Origin: Lepidurus packardi
Lineage: Eukaryota; Arthropoda; Branchiopoda; Notostraca; Triopsidae
Direction: 5' to 3'
Assembly (NCBI GenBank): GCA_023053545.1
Contig: JAKZAN010000005.1
Coordinates: forward strand, 496,001 to 560,000
Length of the DNA stretch: 64,000 nt
Both the position numbers and the translations under genes were made by a program. Numbering within the stretch: position 1 is the first letter of the stretch; the number at the start of each line of letters is the position of its first letter. Below, one piece after another: positions 53,478 to 64,000 of the stretch. The notes under the pieces were generated by a model that did not search any database, was not told the DNA's origin, and saw only the letters and a list, made by a program, of their open reading frames with translations.

Positions 53478-56400
53478 GTAATTCATTAATTAAGTCAGTA
53501 ATTCATTAATTAAGTCATTAAGTCATGCATTAAGTCAGTAGTTCATTAATTAAGTCAGTAATTCATATAATTAAGACAGTAATTCATGAATTAATTCAGA
53601 ATTCATGAATTAAGTCAGTAATTCAATAATTAGGTCAGTATTTCATGAATTAAGTCAATAATTCATTAATTTAGTCAGTAATTCATGAATTAAGTCAGTA
53701 ATTCATTAATTAAATTAGTAATTCAGTAAATAAGTCAGTAATTCATAAATTAAGTCAGAAATTCATGAATTAAGTCAGTAATTCATTAATTAAGTCAGTA
53801 ATTAAGTCAGTAAATCATGAACCAAGACAGTAATTCATGAATTAAGAAAGTAATTCATGACTTAAGTCAGTAGTTCTTGAACTAAGTCAGTAATTCATTA
53901 ATTAAGTCAGTATTTCATGAGTTAAGTCAGTAGTTCATTAATTTACTCAGTAAGTCATGAATTAAGTCAGTAATTCATTAATTAAGTCAGTAGTTCATTA
54001 ATTTAGTCAGTAATTTATAAATTATGTCAGTAATTAATTAATTATGTCAGTAATTAATTAATTATGTCATTAAATCATGAATTAAGTCAGTAATTCATGA
54101 ATTAAGTCAGTAGTTCATTAATTTTGTCAGTAATTCATGAATTATGTCATTTTTTCATGAATTAAATCAGTAATTCATGAATTAAGTCAGTAATTCATGA
54201 ATTAAGTTAGTAATTCATGAATTAAGTCAGTAATTCATTAATTAAGTCAGTAATTCATTAATTAAATTAGTAATTCAGTAAATAAGTCAGTAATTCATTA
54301 GTTAAGTCAGAAATTCATGAATTAAGTCAGTAATTCATTAATTAAGTCAGTAATTCATTAGTAAAATCAGTTATTCATGAATTAAGTCAGTAATTATTTA
54401 ATTAAGTCAGTAATTAATAAATTAAGTCAGTAATTCATATAATTAAGACAGTAATTCATGAATTAAGTCAGAATTCATGAATTAAGTCAGTAATTCAATA
54501 ATTAGGTCAGTATTTCATGAATTAAGTCAATAATTCATTAATTTAGTCAGTAATTCATGAATTAAGTCAGTAATTCATTAATTAAATTAGTAATTCAGTA
54601 AATAAGTCAGTAATTCATAAATTAAGTCAGAAATTCATGAATTAAGTCAGTAATTCATTAATTAAGTCAGTAATTAAGTCAGTAAATCATGAACCAAGAC
54701 AGTAATTCATGACTTAAGTCAGTAGTTCTTGAACTAAGTCAGTAATTCATGAATTAATTCCGTAAATGATTGATTAAGTCAGTAATTCATTAATTAAGTC
54801 AGTATTTCATGAGTTAAGTCAGTAGTTCATTAATTTACTCAGTAAGTCATGAATTAAGTCAGTAATTCATTAATTAAGTCAGTAGTTCATTAATTTAGTC
54901 AGTAATTTATAAATTATGTCAGTAATTAATTAATTATGTCAGTAATTAATTAATTATGTCAGTAAATCATGAATTAAGTCAGTAATTCATGAATTAAGTC
55001 AGTAGTTCATTAATTTGGTAAGTAATTCATGAATTATGTCATTTTTTCATGAATTAAATCAGTAATTCATGAATTAAGTCAGTAATTCATGAATTAAGTT
55101 AGTAATTCATGAATTAAGTCAGTAATTCATTAATTAAGTCAGTAATTCATTAATTAAATTAGTAATTCAGTAAATAAGTCAGTAATTCATTAGTTAAGTC
55201 AGAAATTCATTAATTAAGTCAGTAATTCATTAATTAAGTCAGTAATTCATTAATTAAGTTAATAATTCATTAATTAAGTCAGTAATTCATTAATTAAGTC
55301 AGTAATTAATAAATTAAGTCAGTAATTCATATAATTCAGACAGTAATTCATGAATTAAGTCAGAGTTCATGAATTAAGTCAGTAATTCAAGAATTAGGTC
55401 AGTAATTCATGAATTAAGTCAAGAATTCATGAATTTAGTCAGTAATTCATGAATTAAGTCAGTAATTCATTAATTAGGTGAGTAATTCATTAATTAAGTC
55501 AGTAATTCATGAACCAAACAGTAATTCATGAATTAGGTGAGTAATTCAGTAATTAAGTCAGTAAATCATGAACCAAGACAGTAATTCATGAATTAATTCC
55601 GTAATTCATGAATTAATTCCGTAATTCATGAATTAAGTCATTAGTTCATTAATTTAGTCAGTTATTGATTATTTAAGTCCGTAATTCATGAATTAAGTCA
55701 TTAGTTCATTAATTTAGTCAGTTACTGATTATTTAAGTCAGTTATTCAATAATTAAGTCAGTAAATCATTGATTAAGTCAGTAATTCATTAATTAAGTCA
55801 GTATTTCATGAGTTAAGTCAGTAGTTCATTAATATACTCAGTAATTCATGAATTATTTCAGTAATTCATGAATTAAGTCAGTAATTCATTAATTAAGTCA
55901 GTAGTTCATTAATTTAGTCAGTAATTCATAAATTATGTCAGTAATTAATTAATTATGTCAGTAAATCATGAATTAAGTCAGTAATTCATGAATAAAGTCA
56001 GTAGTTCATTAATTTTGTCAGTAATTCATGAATTATGTCAGTTTTTCATGAATTAAATCAGTAATTCATGAATTAAGTCAGTAATTCATGAATTAAGTTA
56101 GTAATTCATGAATTAAGTCAGTAAATCATTAATTAAGTCAGAAATTCATGAATTAAGTCAGTAATTCATTAATTAAGTCAGTAATTCAGTAATTAAGTCA
56201 GTAAATCATGAACCAAGACAGTAATTCATGAATTAAGAAAGTAATTCATGACTTAAGTCAGTAATTCTTGAATTAAGTCAGTAATTCATGAATTAATTCC
56301 GTAATTCATGAATTAAGTCAGTAGTTCATTAATTTAGTCAGTTATTGATTATTTAAGTCAGTTATTCAATAATTAAGTCAGTTATTCAATAATGAAGTCA

Positions 56401-57160
56401 GTAAATCATTGATTAAGTCAGTAATTCATTAATTAAGTCAGTATTTCATGAGTTAAGTCAGTAGTTCATTAATTTACTCAGTAATTCATGAATTATTTCA
56501 GTAATTCATGAATTAAGTCAGTAATTCATGAATTAGGTGAGTAATTCATTAATTAAGTCAGTAATTCATGAACCAAGACAGTAATTCATGAATTAGGTGA
56601 GTAATTCAGTAATTAAGTCAGTAAATCATGAACCAAGACAGTAATTCATGAACCAAGACAGTAATTCATGAATTAGGTGAGTAATTCAGTAATTAAGTCA
56701 GTAAATCATGAACCAAGACAGTAATTCATGAATTAAGAAAGTAATTCATTACTTTAGTCAGTAATTCTTGAATTAAGTCAGTAATTCATGAATTAATTCC
56801 GTAATTCATGAATTAAGTCAGCAGTTCATTAATTTAGTCAGTTATTGATTATTTAAGTCAGTTATTCAATAATTAAGTCAGTAAATCATTGATTAAGTCA
56901 GTAATTCATAAATTAAGACAGTATTTCATGAGTTAAGTCAGTAGTTCATTAATTTACTCAGTAATTCATGAATTAAGTCAGTAATACATGAATTAAGTCA
57001 GTAATTCATTAAATAAGTAAGTAGTTCATGACTTAAGTCAGTAATTCATGAATTAAGTCAGGAGTTCATTAATTAGGTCAGTAATTCATGAATTAAGTCA
57101 GTAATTCATGAATTAAGTCAGTAATTCATGAATTAAGTCAGTAGTTAATTAATTTAGTCA
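53478..57160. repeat. Array D: 3683-bp higher-order unit, copy 1
   Basis: First copy of a 3683-bp tandem duplication. Markers at constant offset are ATTCATATAATTAAG (53561 and 57244), CAGAGTTCAT (55361 and 59044), CCAAACAG (55514 and 59197) and AATGAAGTCA (56391 and 60074). Within it, ATTCAATAATTAGGTCAG at 53621 and 54492 shows an older internal duplication of about 871 bp. Confidence 0.92.
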
Positions 57161-60100
57161 GTAATTCATTAATTAAGTCAGTAATTCATTAATTAAGTCA
57201 TTAAGTCATGCATTAAGTCAGTAGTTCATTAATTAAGTCAGTAATTCATATAATTAAGACAGTAATTCATGAATTAATTCAGAATTCATGAATTAAGTCA
57301 GTAATTCAATAATTAGGTCAGTATTTCATGAATTAAGTCAATAATTCATTAATTTAGTCAGTAATTCATGAATTAAGTCAGTAATTCATTAATTAAATTA
57401 GTAATTCAGTAAATAAGTCAGTAATTCATAAATTAAGTCAGAAATTCATGAATTAAGTCAGTAATTCATTAATTAAGTCAGTAATTAAGTCAGTAAATCA
57501 TGAACCAAGACAGTAATTCATGAATTAAGAAAGTAATTCATGACTTAAGTCAGTAGTTCTTGAACTAAGTCAGTAATTCATTAATTAAGTCAGTATTTCA
57601 TGAGTTAAGTCAGTAGTTCATTAATTTACTCAGTAAGTCATGAATTAAGTCAGTAATTCATTAATTAAGTCAGTAGTTCATTAATTTAGTCAGTAATTTA
57701 TAAATTATGTCAGTAATTAATTAATTATGTCAGTAATTAATTAATTATGTCATTAAATCATGAATTAAGTCAGTAATTCATGAATTAAGTCAGTAGTTCA
57801 TTAATTTTGTCAGTAATTCATGAATTATGTCATTTTTTCATGAATTAAATCAGTAATTCATGAATTAAGTCAGTAATTCATGAATTAAGTTAGTAATTCA
57901 TGAATTAAGTCAGTAATTCATTAATTAAGTCAGTAATTCATTAATTAAATTAGTAATTCAGTAAATAAGTCAGTAATTCATTAGTTAAGTCAGAAATTCA
58001 TGAATTAAGTCAGTAATTCATTAATTAAGTCAGTAATTCATTAGTAAAATCAGTTATTCATGAATTAAGTCAGTAATTATTTAATTAAGTCAGTAATTAA
58101 TAAATTAAGTCAGTAATTCATATAATTAAGACAGTAATTCATGAATTAAGTCAGAATTCATGAATTAAGTCAGTAATTCAATAATTAGGTCAGTATTTCA
58201 TGAATTAAGTCAATAATTCATTAATTTAGTCAGTAATTCATGAATTAAGTCAGTAATTCATTAATTAAATTAGTAATTCAGTAAATAAGTCAGTAATTCA
58301 TAAATTAAGTCAGAAATTCATGAATTAAGTCAGTAATTCATTAATTAAGTCAGTAATTAAGTCAGTAAATCATGAACCAAGACAGTAATTCATGACTTAA
58401 GTCAGTAGTTCTTGAACTAAGTCAGTAATTCATGAATTAATTCCGTAAATGATTGATTAAGTCAGTAATTCATTAATTAAGTCAGTATTTCATGAGTTAA
58501 GTCAGTAGTTCATTAATTTACTCAGTAAGTCATGAATTAAGTCAGTAATTCATTAATTAAGTCAGTAGTTCATTAATTTAGTCAGTAATTTATAAATTAT
58601 GTCAGTAATTAATTAATTATGTCAGTAATTAATTAATTATGTCAGTAAATCATGAATTAAGTCAGTAATTCATGAATTAAGTCAGTAGTTCATTAATTTG
58701 GTAAGTAATTCATGAATTATGTCATTTTTTCATGAATTAAATCAGTAATTCATGAATTAAGTCAGTAATTCATGAATTAAGTTAGTAATTCATGAATTAA
58801 GTCAGTAATTCATTAATTAAGTCAGTAATTCATTAATTAAATTAGTAATTCAGTAAATAAGTCAGTAATTCATTAGTTAAGTCAGAAATTCATTAATTAA
58901 GTCAGTAATTCATTAATTAAGTCAGTAATTCATTAATTAAGTTAATAATTCATTAATTAAGTCAGTAATTCATTAATTAAGTCAGTAATTAATAAATTAA
59001 GTCAGTAATTCATATAATTCAGACAGTAATTCATGAATTAAGTCAGAGTTCATGAATTAAGTCAGTAATTCAAGAATTAGGTCAGTAATTCATGAATTAA
59101 GTCAAGAATTCATGAATTTAGTCAGTAATTCATGAATTAAGTCAGTAATTCATTAATTAGGTGAGTAATTCATTAATTAAGTCAGTAATTCATGAACCAA
59201 ACAGTAATTCATGAATTAGGTGAGTAATTCAGTAATTAAGTCAGTAAATCATGAACCAAGACAGTAATTCATGAATTAATTCCGTAATTCATGAATTAAT
59301 TCCGTAATTCATGAATTAAGTCATTAGTTCATTAATTTAGTCAGTTATTGATTATTTAAGTCCGTAATTCATGAATTAAGTCATTAGTTCATTAATTTAG
59401 TCAGTTACTGATTATTTAAGTCAGTTATTCAATAATTAAGTCAGTAAATCATTGATTAAGTCAGTAATTCATTAATTAAGTCAGTATTTCATGAGTTAAG
59501 TCAGTAGTTCATTAATATACTCAGTAATTCATGAATTATTTCAGTAATTCATGAATTAAGTCAGTAATTCATTAATTAAGTCAGTAGTTCATTAATTTAG
59601 TCAGTAATTCATAAATTATGTCAGTAATTAATTAATTATGTCAGTAAATCATGAATTAAGTCAGTAATTCATGAATAAAGTCAGTAGTTCATTAATTTTG
59701 TCAGTAATTCATGAATTATGTCAGTTTTTCATGAATTAAATCAGTAATTCATGAATTAAGTCAGTAATTCATGAATTAAGTTAGTAATTCATGAATTAAG
59801 TCAGTAAATCATTAATTAAGTCAGAAATTCATGAATTAAGTCAGTAATTCATTAATTAAGTCAGTAATTCAGTAATTAAGTCAGTAAATCATGAACCAAG
59901 ACAGTAATTCATGAATTAAGAAAGTAATTCATGACTTAAGTCAGTAATTCTTGAATTAAGTCAGTAATTCATGAATTAATTCCGTAATTCATGAATTAAG
60001 TCAGTAGTTCATTAATTTAGTCAGTTATTGATTATTTAAGTCAGTTATTCAATAATTAAGTCAGTTATTCAATAATGAAGTCAGTAAATCATTGATTAAG

Positions 60101-60843
60101 TCAGTAATTCATTAATTAAGTCAGTATTTCATGAGTTAAGTCAGTAGTTCATTAATTTACTCAGTAATTCATGAATTATTTCAGTAATTCATGAATTAAG
60201 TCAGTAATTCATGAATTAGGTGAGTAATTCATTAATTAAGTCAGTAATTCATGAACCAAGACAGTAATTCATGAATTAGGTGAGTAATTCAGTAATTAAG
60301 TCAGTAAATCATGAACCAAGACAGTAATTCATGAACCAAGACAGTAATTCATGAATTAGGTGAGTAATTCAGTAATTAAGTCAGTAAATCATGAACCAAG
60401 ACAGTAATTCATGAATTAAGAAAGTAATTCATTACTTTAGTCAGTAATTCTTGAATTAAGTCAGTAATTCATGAATTAATTCCGTAATTCATGAATTAAG
60501 TCAGCAGTTCATTAATTTAGTCAGTTATTGATTATTTAAGTCAGTTATTCAATAATTAAGTCAGTAAATCATTGATTAAGTCAGTAATTCATAAATTAAG
60601 ACAGTATTTCATGAGTTAAGTCAGTAGTTCATTAATTTACTCAGTAATTCATGAATTAAGTCAGTAATACATGAATTAAGTCAGTAATTCATTAAATAAG
60701 TAAGTAGTTCATGACTTAAGTCAGTAATTCATGAATTAAGTCAGGAGTTCATTAATTAGGTCAGTAATTCATGAATTAAGTCAGTAATTCATGAATTAAG
60801 TCAGTAATTCATGAATTAAGTCAGTAGTTAATTAATTTAGTCA
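57161..60843. repeat. Array D: 3683-bp higher-order unit, copy 2
   Basis: Second copy, immediately adjoining the first. Every private variant I compared, including single-unit oddities such as CATTTTTTCATG, CCAAACAG without the usual G, and doubled GAACCAAGACAG, is shared with copy 1. The copies therefore look nearly identical. After 60843 the match switches to a different part of the unit, with AATTCATAAATTATGTC instead of AATTCATTAATTAAGTC. Confidence 0.92.
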
Positions 60844-63800
60844 GTAATTCATAAATTATGTCAGTAATTAATTAATTATGTCAGTAAATCATGAATTAAG
60901 TCAGTAATTCATGAATTAAGTTCAGTAGTTCATTAATTTTGTCAGTAAGTCATGAATTATGTCAGTTTTTCATGAATAAAATCAGTAATTCATGAATTAA
61001 GTCAGTAATTCATGAATTAAGTTAGTAATTCATGAATTAAGTCAGTAATTCATTAATTAGGTGAGTAATTCATTAATTAAGTCAGTAATTCATGAACCAA
61101 ACAGTAATTCATGAATTAGGTGAGTAATTCAGTAATTAAGTCAGTAAATCATGAACCAAGACAGTAATTCATGAATTAATTCCGTAATTCATGAATTAAT
61201 TCCGTAATTCATGAATTAATTCCGTAATTCATGAATTAAGTCATTAGTTCATTAATTTAGTCAGTTATTGATTATTTAAGTCCGTAATTCATGAATTAAG
61301 TCATTAGTTCATTAATTTAGTCAGTTACTGATTATTTAAGTCAGTTATTCAATAATTAAGTCAGTAAATCATTGATTAAGTCAGTAATTCATTAATTAAG
61401 TCAGTATTTCATGAGTTAAGTCAGTAGTTCATTAATATACTCAGTAATTCATGAATTATTTCAGTAATTCATGAATTAAGTCAGTAATTCATTAATTAAG
61501 TCAGTAGTTCATTAATTTAGTCAGTAATTCATAAATTATGTCAGTAATTAATTAATTATGTCAGTAAATCATGAATTAAGTCAGTAATTCATGAATAAAG
61601 TCAGTAGTTCATTAATTTTGTCAGTAATTCATGAATTATGTCAGTTTTTCATGAATTAAATCAGTAATTCATGAATTAAGTCAGTAATTCATGAATTAAG
61701 TTAGTAATTCATGAATTAAGTCAGTAAATCATTAATTAAGTCAGAAATTCATGAATTAAGTCAGTAATTCATTAATTAAGTCAGTAATTCAGTAATTAAG
61801 TCAGTAAATCATGAACCAAGACAGTAATTCATGAATTAAGAAAGTAATTCATGACTTAAGTCAGTAATTCTTGAATTAAGTCAGTAATTCATGAATTAAT
61901 TCCGTAATTCATGAATTAAGTCAGTAGTTCATTAATTTAGTCAGTTATTGATTATTTAAGTCAGTTATTCAATAATTAAGTCAGTTATTCAATAATGAAG
62001 TCAATAAATCATTGATTAAGTCAGTAATTCATTAATTAAGTCAGTATTTCATGAGTTAAGTCAGTAGTTCATTAATTTACTCAGTAATTTAATGAATTAT
62101 TTCAGTAATTCATGAATTAAGTCAGTAATTCATGAATTAGGTGAGTAATTCATTAATTAAGTCAGTAATTCATGAACCAAGACAGTAATTCATGAATTAG
62201 GTGAGTAATTCAGTAATTAAGTCAGTAAATCATGAACCAAGACAGTAATTCATGAACCAAGACAGTAATTCATGAATTAGGTGAGTAATTCAGTAATTAA
62301 GTCAGTAAATCATGAACCAAGACAGTAATTCATGAATTAAGAAAGTAATTCATTACTTTAGTCAGTAATTCTTGAATTAAGTCAGTAATTCATGAATTAA
62401 TTCCGTAATTCATGAATTAAGTCAGCAGTTCACTAATTTAGTCAGTTATTGATTATTTAAGTCAGTTATTCAATAATTAAGTCAGTAAATCATTGATTAA
62501 GTCAGTAATTCATTAATTAAGTCAGTATTTCATGAGTTAAGTCAGTAGTTCATTAATATACTCAGTAATTCATGAATTAAGTCAGTAATTCATTAATTAA
62601 GTCAGTAGTTCATTAATTTAGTCAGTAATTCATAAATTATGTCAGTAATTAATTAATTATGTCAGTAAATCATGAATTAAGTCAGTAATTCATGAATAAA
62701 GTCAGTAGTTCATTAATTTTGTCAGTAATTCATGAATTATGTCAGTTTTTCATGAATTAAATCAGTAATTCATGAATTAAGTCAGTAATTCATGAATTAA
62801 GTTAGTAATTCATGAATTAAGTCAGTAAATCATTAATTAAGTCAGAAATTCATGAATTAAGTCAGTAATTCATTAATTAAGTCAGTAATTCAGTAATTAA
62901 GTCAGTAAATCATGAACCAAGACAGTAATTCATGAATTAAGAAAGTAATTCATGACTTAAGTCAGTAATTCTTGAATTAAGTCAGTAATTCATGAATTAA
63001 TTCCGTAATTCATGAATTAAGTCAGTAGTTCATTAATTTAGTCAGTTATTGATTATTTAAGTCAGTTATTCAATAATTAAGTCAGTTATTCAATAATGAA
63101 GTCAATAAATCATTGATTAAGTCAGTAATTCATTAATTAAGTCAGTATTTCATGAGTTAAGTCAGTAGTTCATTAATTTACTCAGTAATTCATGAATTAT
63201 TTCAGTAATTCATGAATTAAGTCAGTAATTCATGAATTAGGTGAGTAATTCATTAATTAAGTCAGTAATTCATGAACCAAGACAGTAATTCATGAATTAG
63301 GTGAGTAATTCAGTAATTAAGTCAGTAAATCATGAACCAAGACAGTAATTCATGAACCAAGACAGTAATTCATGAATTAGGTGAGTAATTCAGTAATTAA
63401 GTCAGTAAATCATGAACCAAGACAGTAATTCATGAATTAAGAAAGTAATTCATTACTTTAGTCAGTAATTCTTGAATTAAGTCAGTAATTCATGAATTAA
63501 TTCCGTAATTCATGAATTAAGTCAGCAGTTCATTAATTTAGTCAGTTATTGATTATTTAAGTCAGTTATTCAATAATTAAGTCAGTAAATCATTGATTAA
63601 GTCAGTAATTCATAAATTAAGACAGTATTTCATGAGTTAAGTCAGTAGTTCATTAATTTACTCAGTAATTCATGAATTAAGTCAGTAATACATGAATTAA
63701 GTCAGTAATTCATTAAATAAGTAAGTAGTTCATGACTTAAGTCAGTAATTCATGAATTAAGTCAGGAGTTCATTAATTAGGTCAGTAATTCATGAATTAA

Positions 63801-64000
63801 GTCAGTAATTCATGAATTAAGTCAGTAATTCATGAATTAAGTCAGGAGTTCATTAATTAGGTCAGTAATTCATGAATTAAGTCAGTAATTCATGAATTAA
63901 GTCAGTAATTCATGAATTAAGTCAGTAGTTAATTAATTTAGTCAGTAATTCATAAATTATGTCAGTAATTAATTAATTATGTCAGTAAATCATGAATTAA
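60844..64000. repeat. Array D: later 1.9- and 1.1-kb rearranged copies
   Basis: The marker AATGAAGTCA recurs at 61994 (1920 bp after 60074) and 63095 (1101 bp further on). CCAAACAG is at 61097, 1900 bp after 59197; the 20-bp change is one extra AATTCCGTAATTCATGAATT unit (three here, two upstream). The copies at 61994 and 63095 share GTCAATAAATC, which the two earlier copies lack, so they are closest relatives. The block continues past the window end. Confidence 0.85.

Larger units (their letters stand above)
52309..64000. repeat. Satellite array D: 20-bp tandem repeat
   Basis: A 20-bp unit, AGTAATTCATGAATTAAGTC, with the main alternative AATTCATTAATTAAGTC, runs to the window end and beyond. 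About 25% GC by the consensus. Each typical unit contains the 14-bp palindrome TAATTCATGAATTA. Variants such as GAACCAAGACAG, TTAGGTGAG, TTGATTATTTAAG and AATTAATTCCGTAATTC act as higher-order markers. No open frame of note exists, as expected for a 20-bp unit rich in TAA. No gene is seen in it. Confidence 0.98.

Noticed and set aside
1-64000. tRNA, rRNA or other RNA genes
   Set aside because: No stretch with cloverleaf, rRNA-like or snRNA-like sequence was seen; the only non-repetitive DNA is about 210 bp at 29659-29871.

Overview
This window is almost wholly satellite DNA. Four different tandem arrays fill about 63.5 of the 64 kb, and I find no protein-coding gene, rRNA or tRNA gene. The scale (arrays of 6-23 kb), the multi-level higher-order repeats (HORs), an assembler-style run of exactly 100 N and one short LTR- or MITE-like insertion point to a eukaryotic, probably animal, heterochromatic region such as pericentromeric or subtelomeric DNA. 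The species cannot be told from this sequence.

Layout. (A) 1-23057: 20-bp satellite, consensus GGAATTAATTCAGTCCGTAA, with HORs of 1223, 1464, 939 and 1239 bp. (Gap) 23058-23157: 100 N. (B) 23158-29323: AT-rich satellite built of 45-bp and 33-bp modules, each made of about 11-bp sub-units around GAAATTTC, with an offset-2.1-kb duplication. Its last part (29324-29557) is the same satellite inverted, giving a large palindrome. (Junction island) 29558-30023: a 19-copy CCTGA/CCTCA pentamer, a 213-bp TG...CA element with 10-bp inverted ends, and AT-rich simple sequence. (C) 30024-52308: 12-bp satellite TCTCTGATCGGG / TCTCTAATCGGG, punctuated by a 15-bp spacer TTAACAGACGTGCAC, with HORs including a tandem pair of about 2.84 kb and an embedded variable-number run of GGATCTCTGATC. 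(D) 52309-64000 (runs off the end): 20-bp satellite AGTAATTCATGAATTAAGTC, containing an exact-offset 3683-bp tandem duplication and later 1.9- and 1.1-kb duplications.

How the parts relate. A and D are both 20-mers and share the core GAATTAA(T/G)TCAGT, so they may be cousins placed on either side of unrelated B and C. All three AT-rich units centre on a short perfect palindrome. Long open frames occur only in B and C, whose units are divisible by three; the frames follow from repeat arithmetic and are not evidence of genes. The main interest is the architecture: four satellites with sharp boundaries, nested HORs that record recent unequal exchange, an 87-bp perfect inverted repeat at the B edge, and a TCAGG-like pentamer there.
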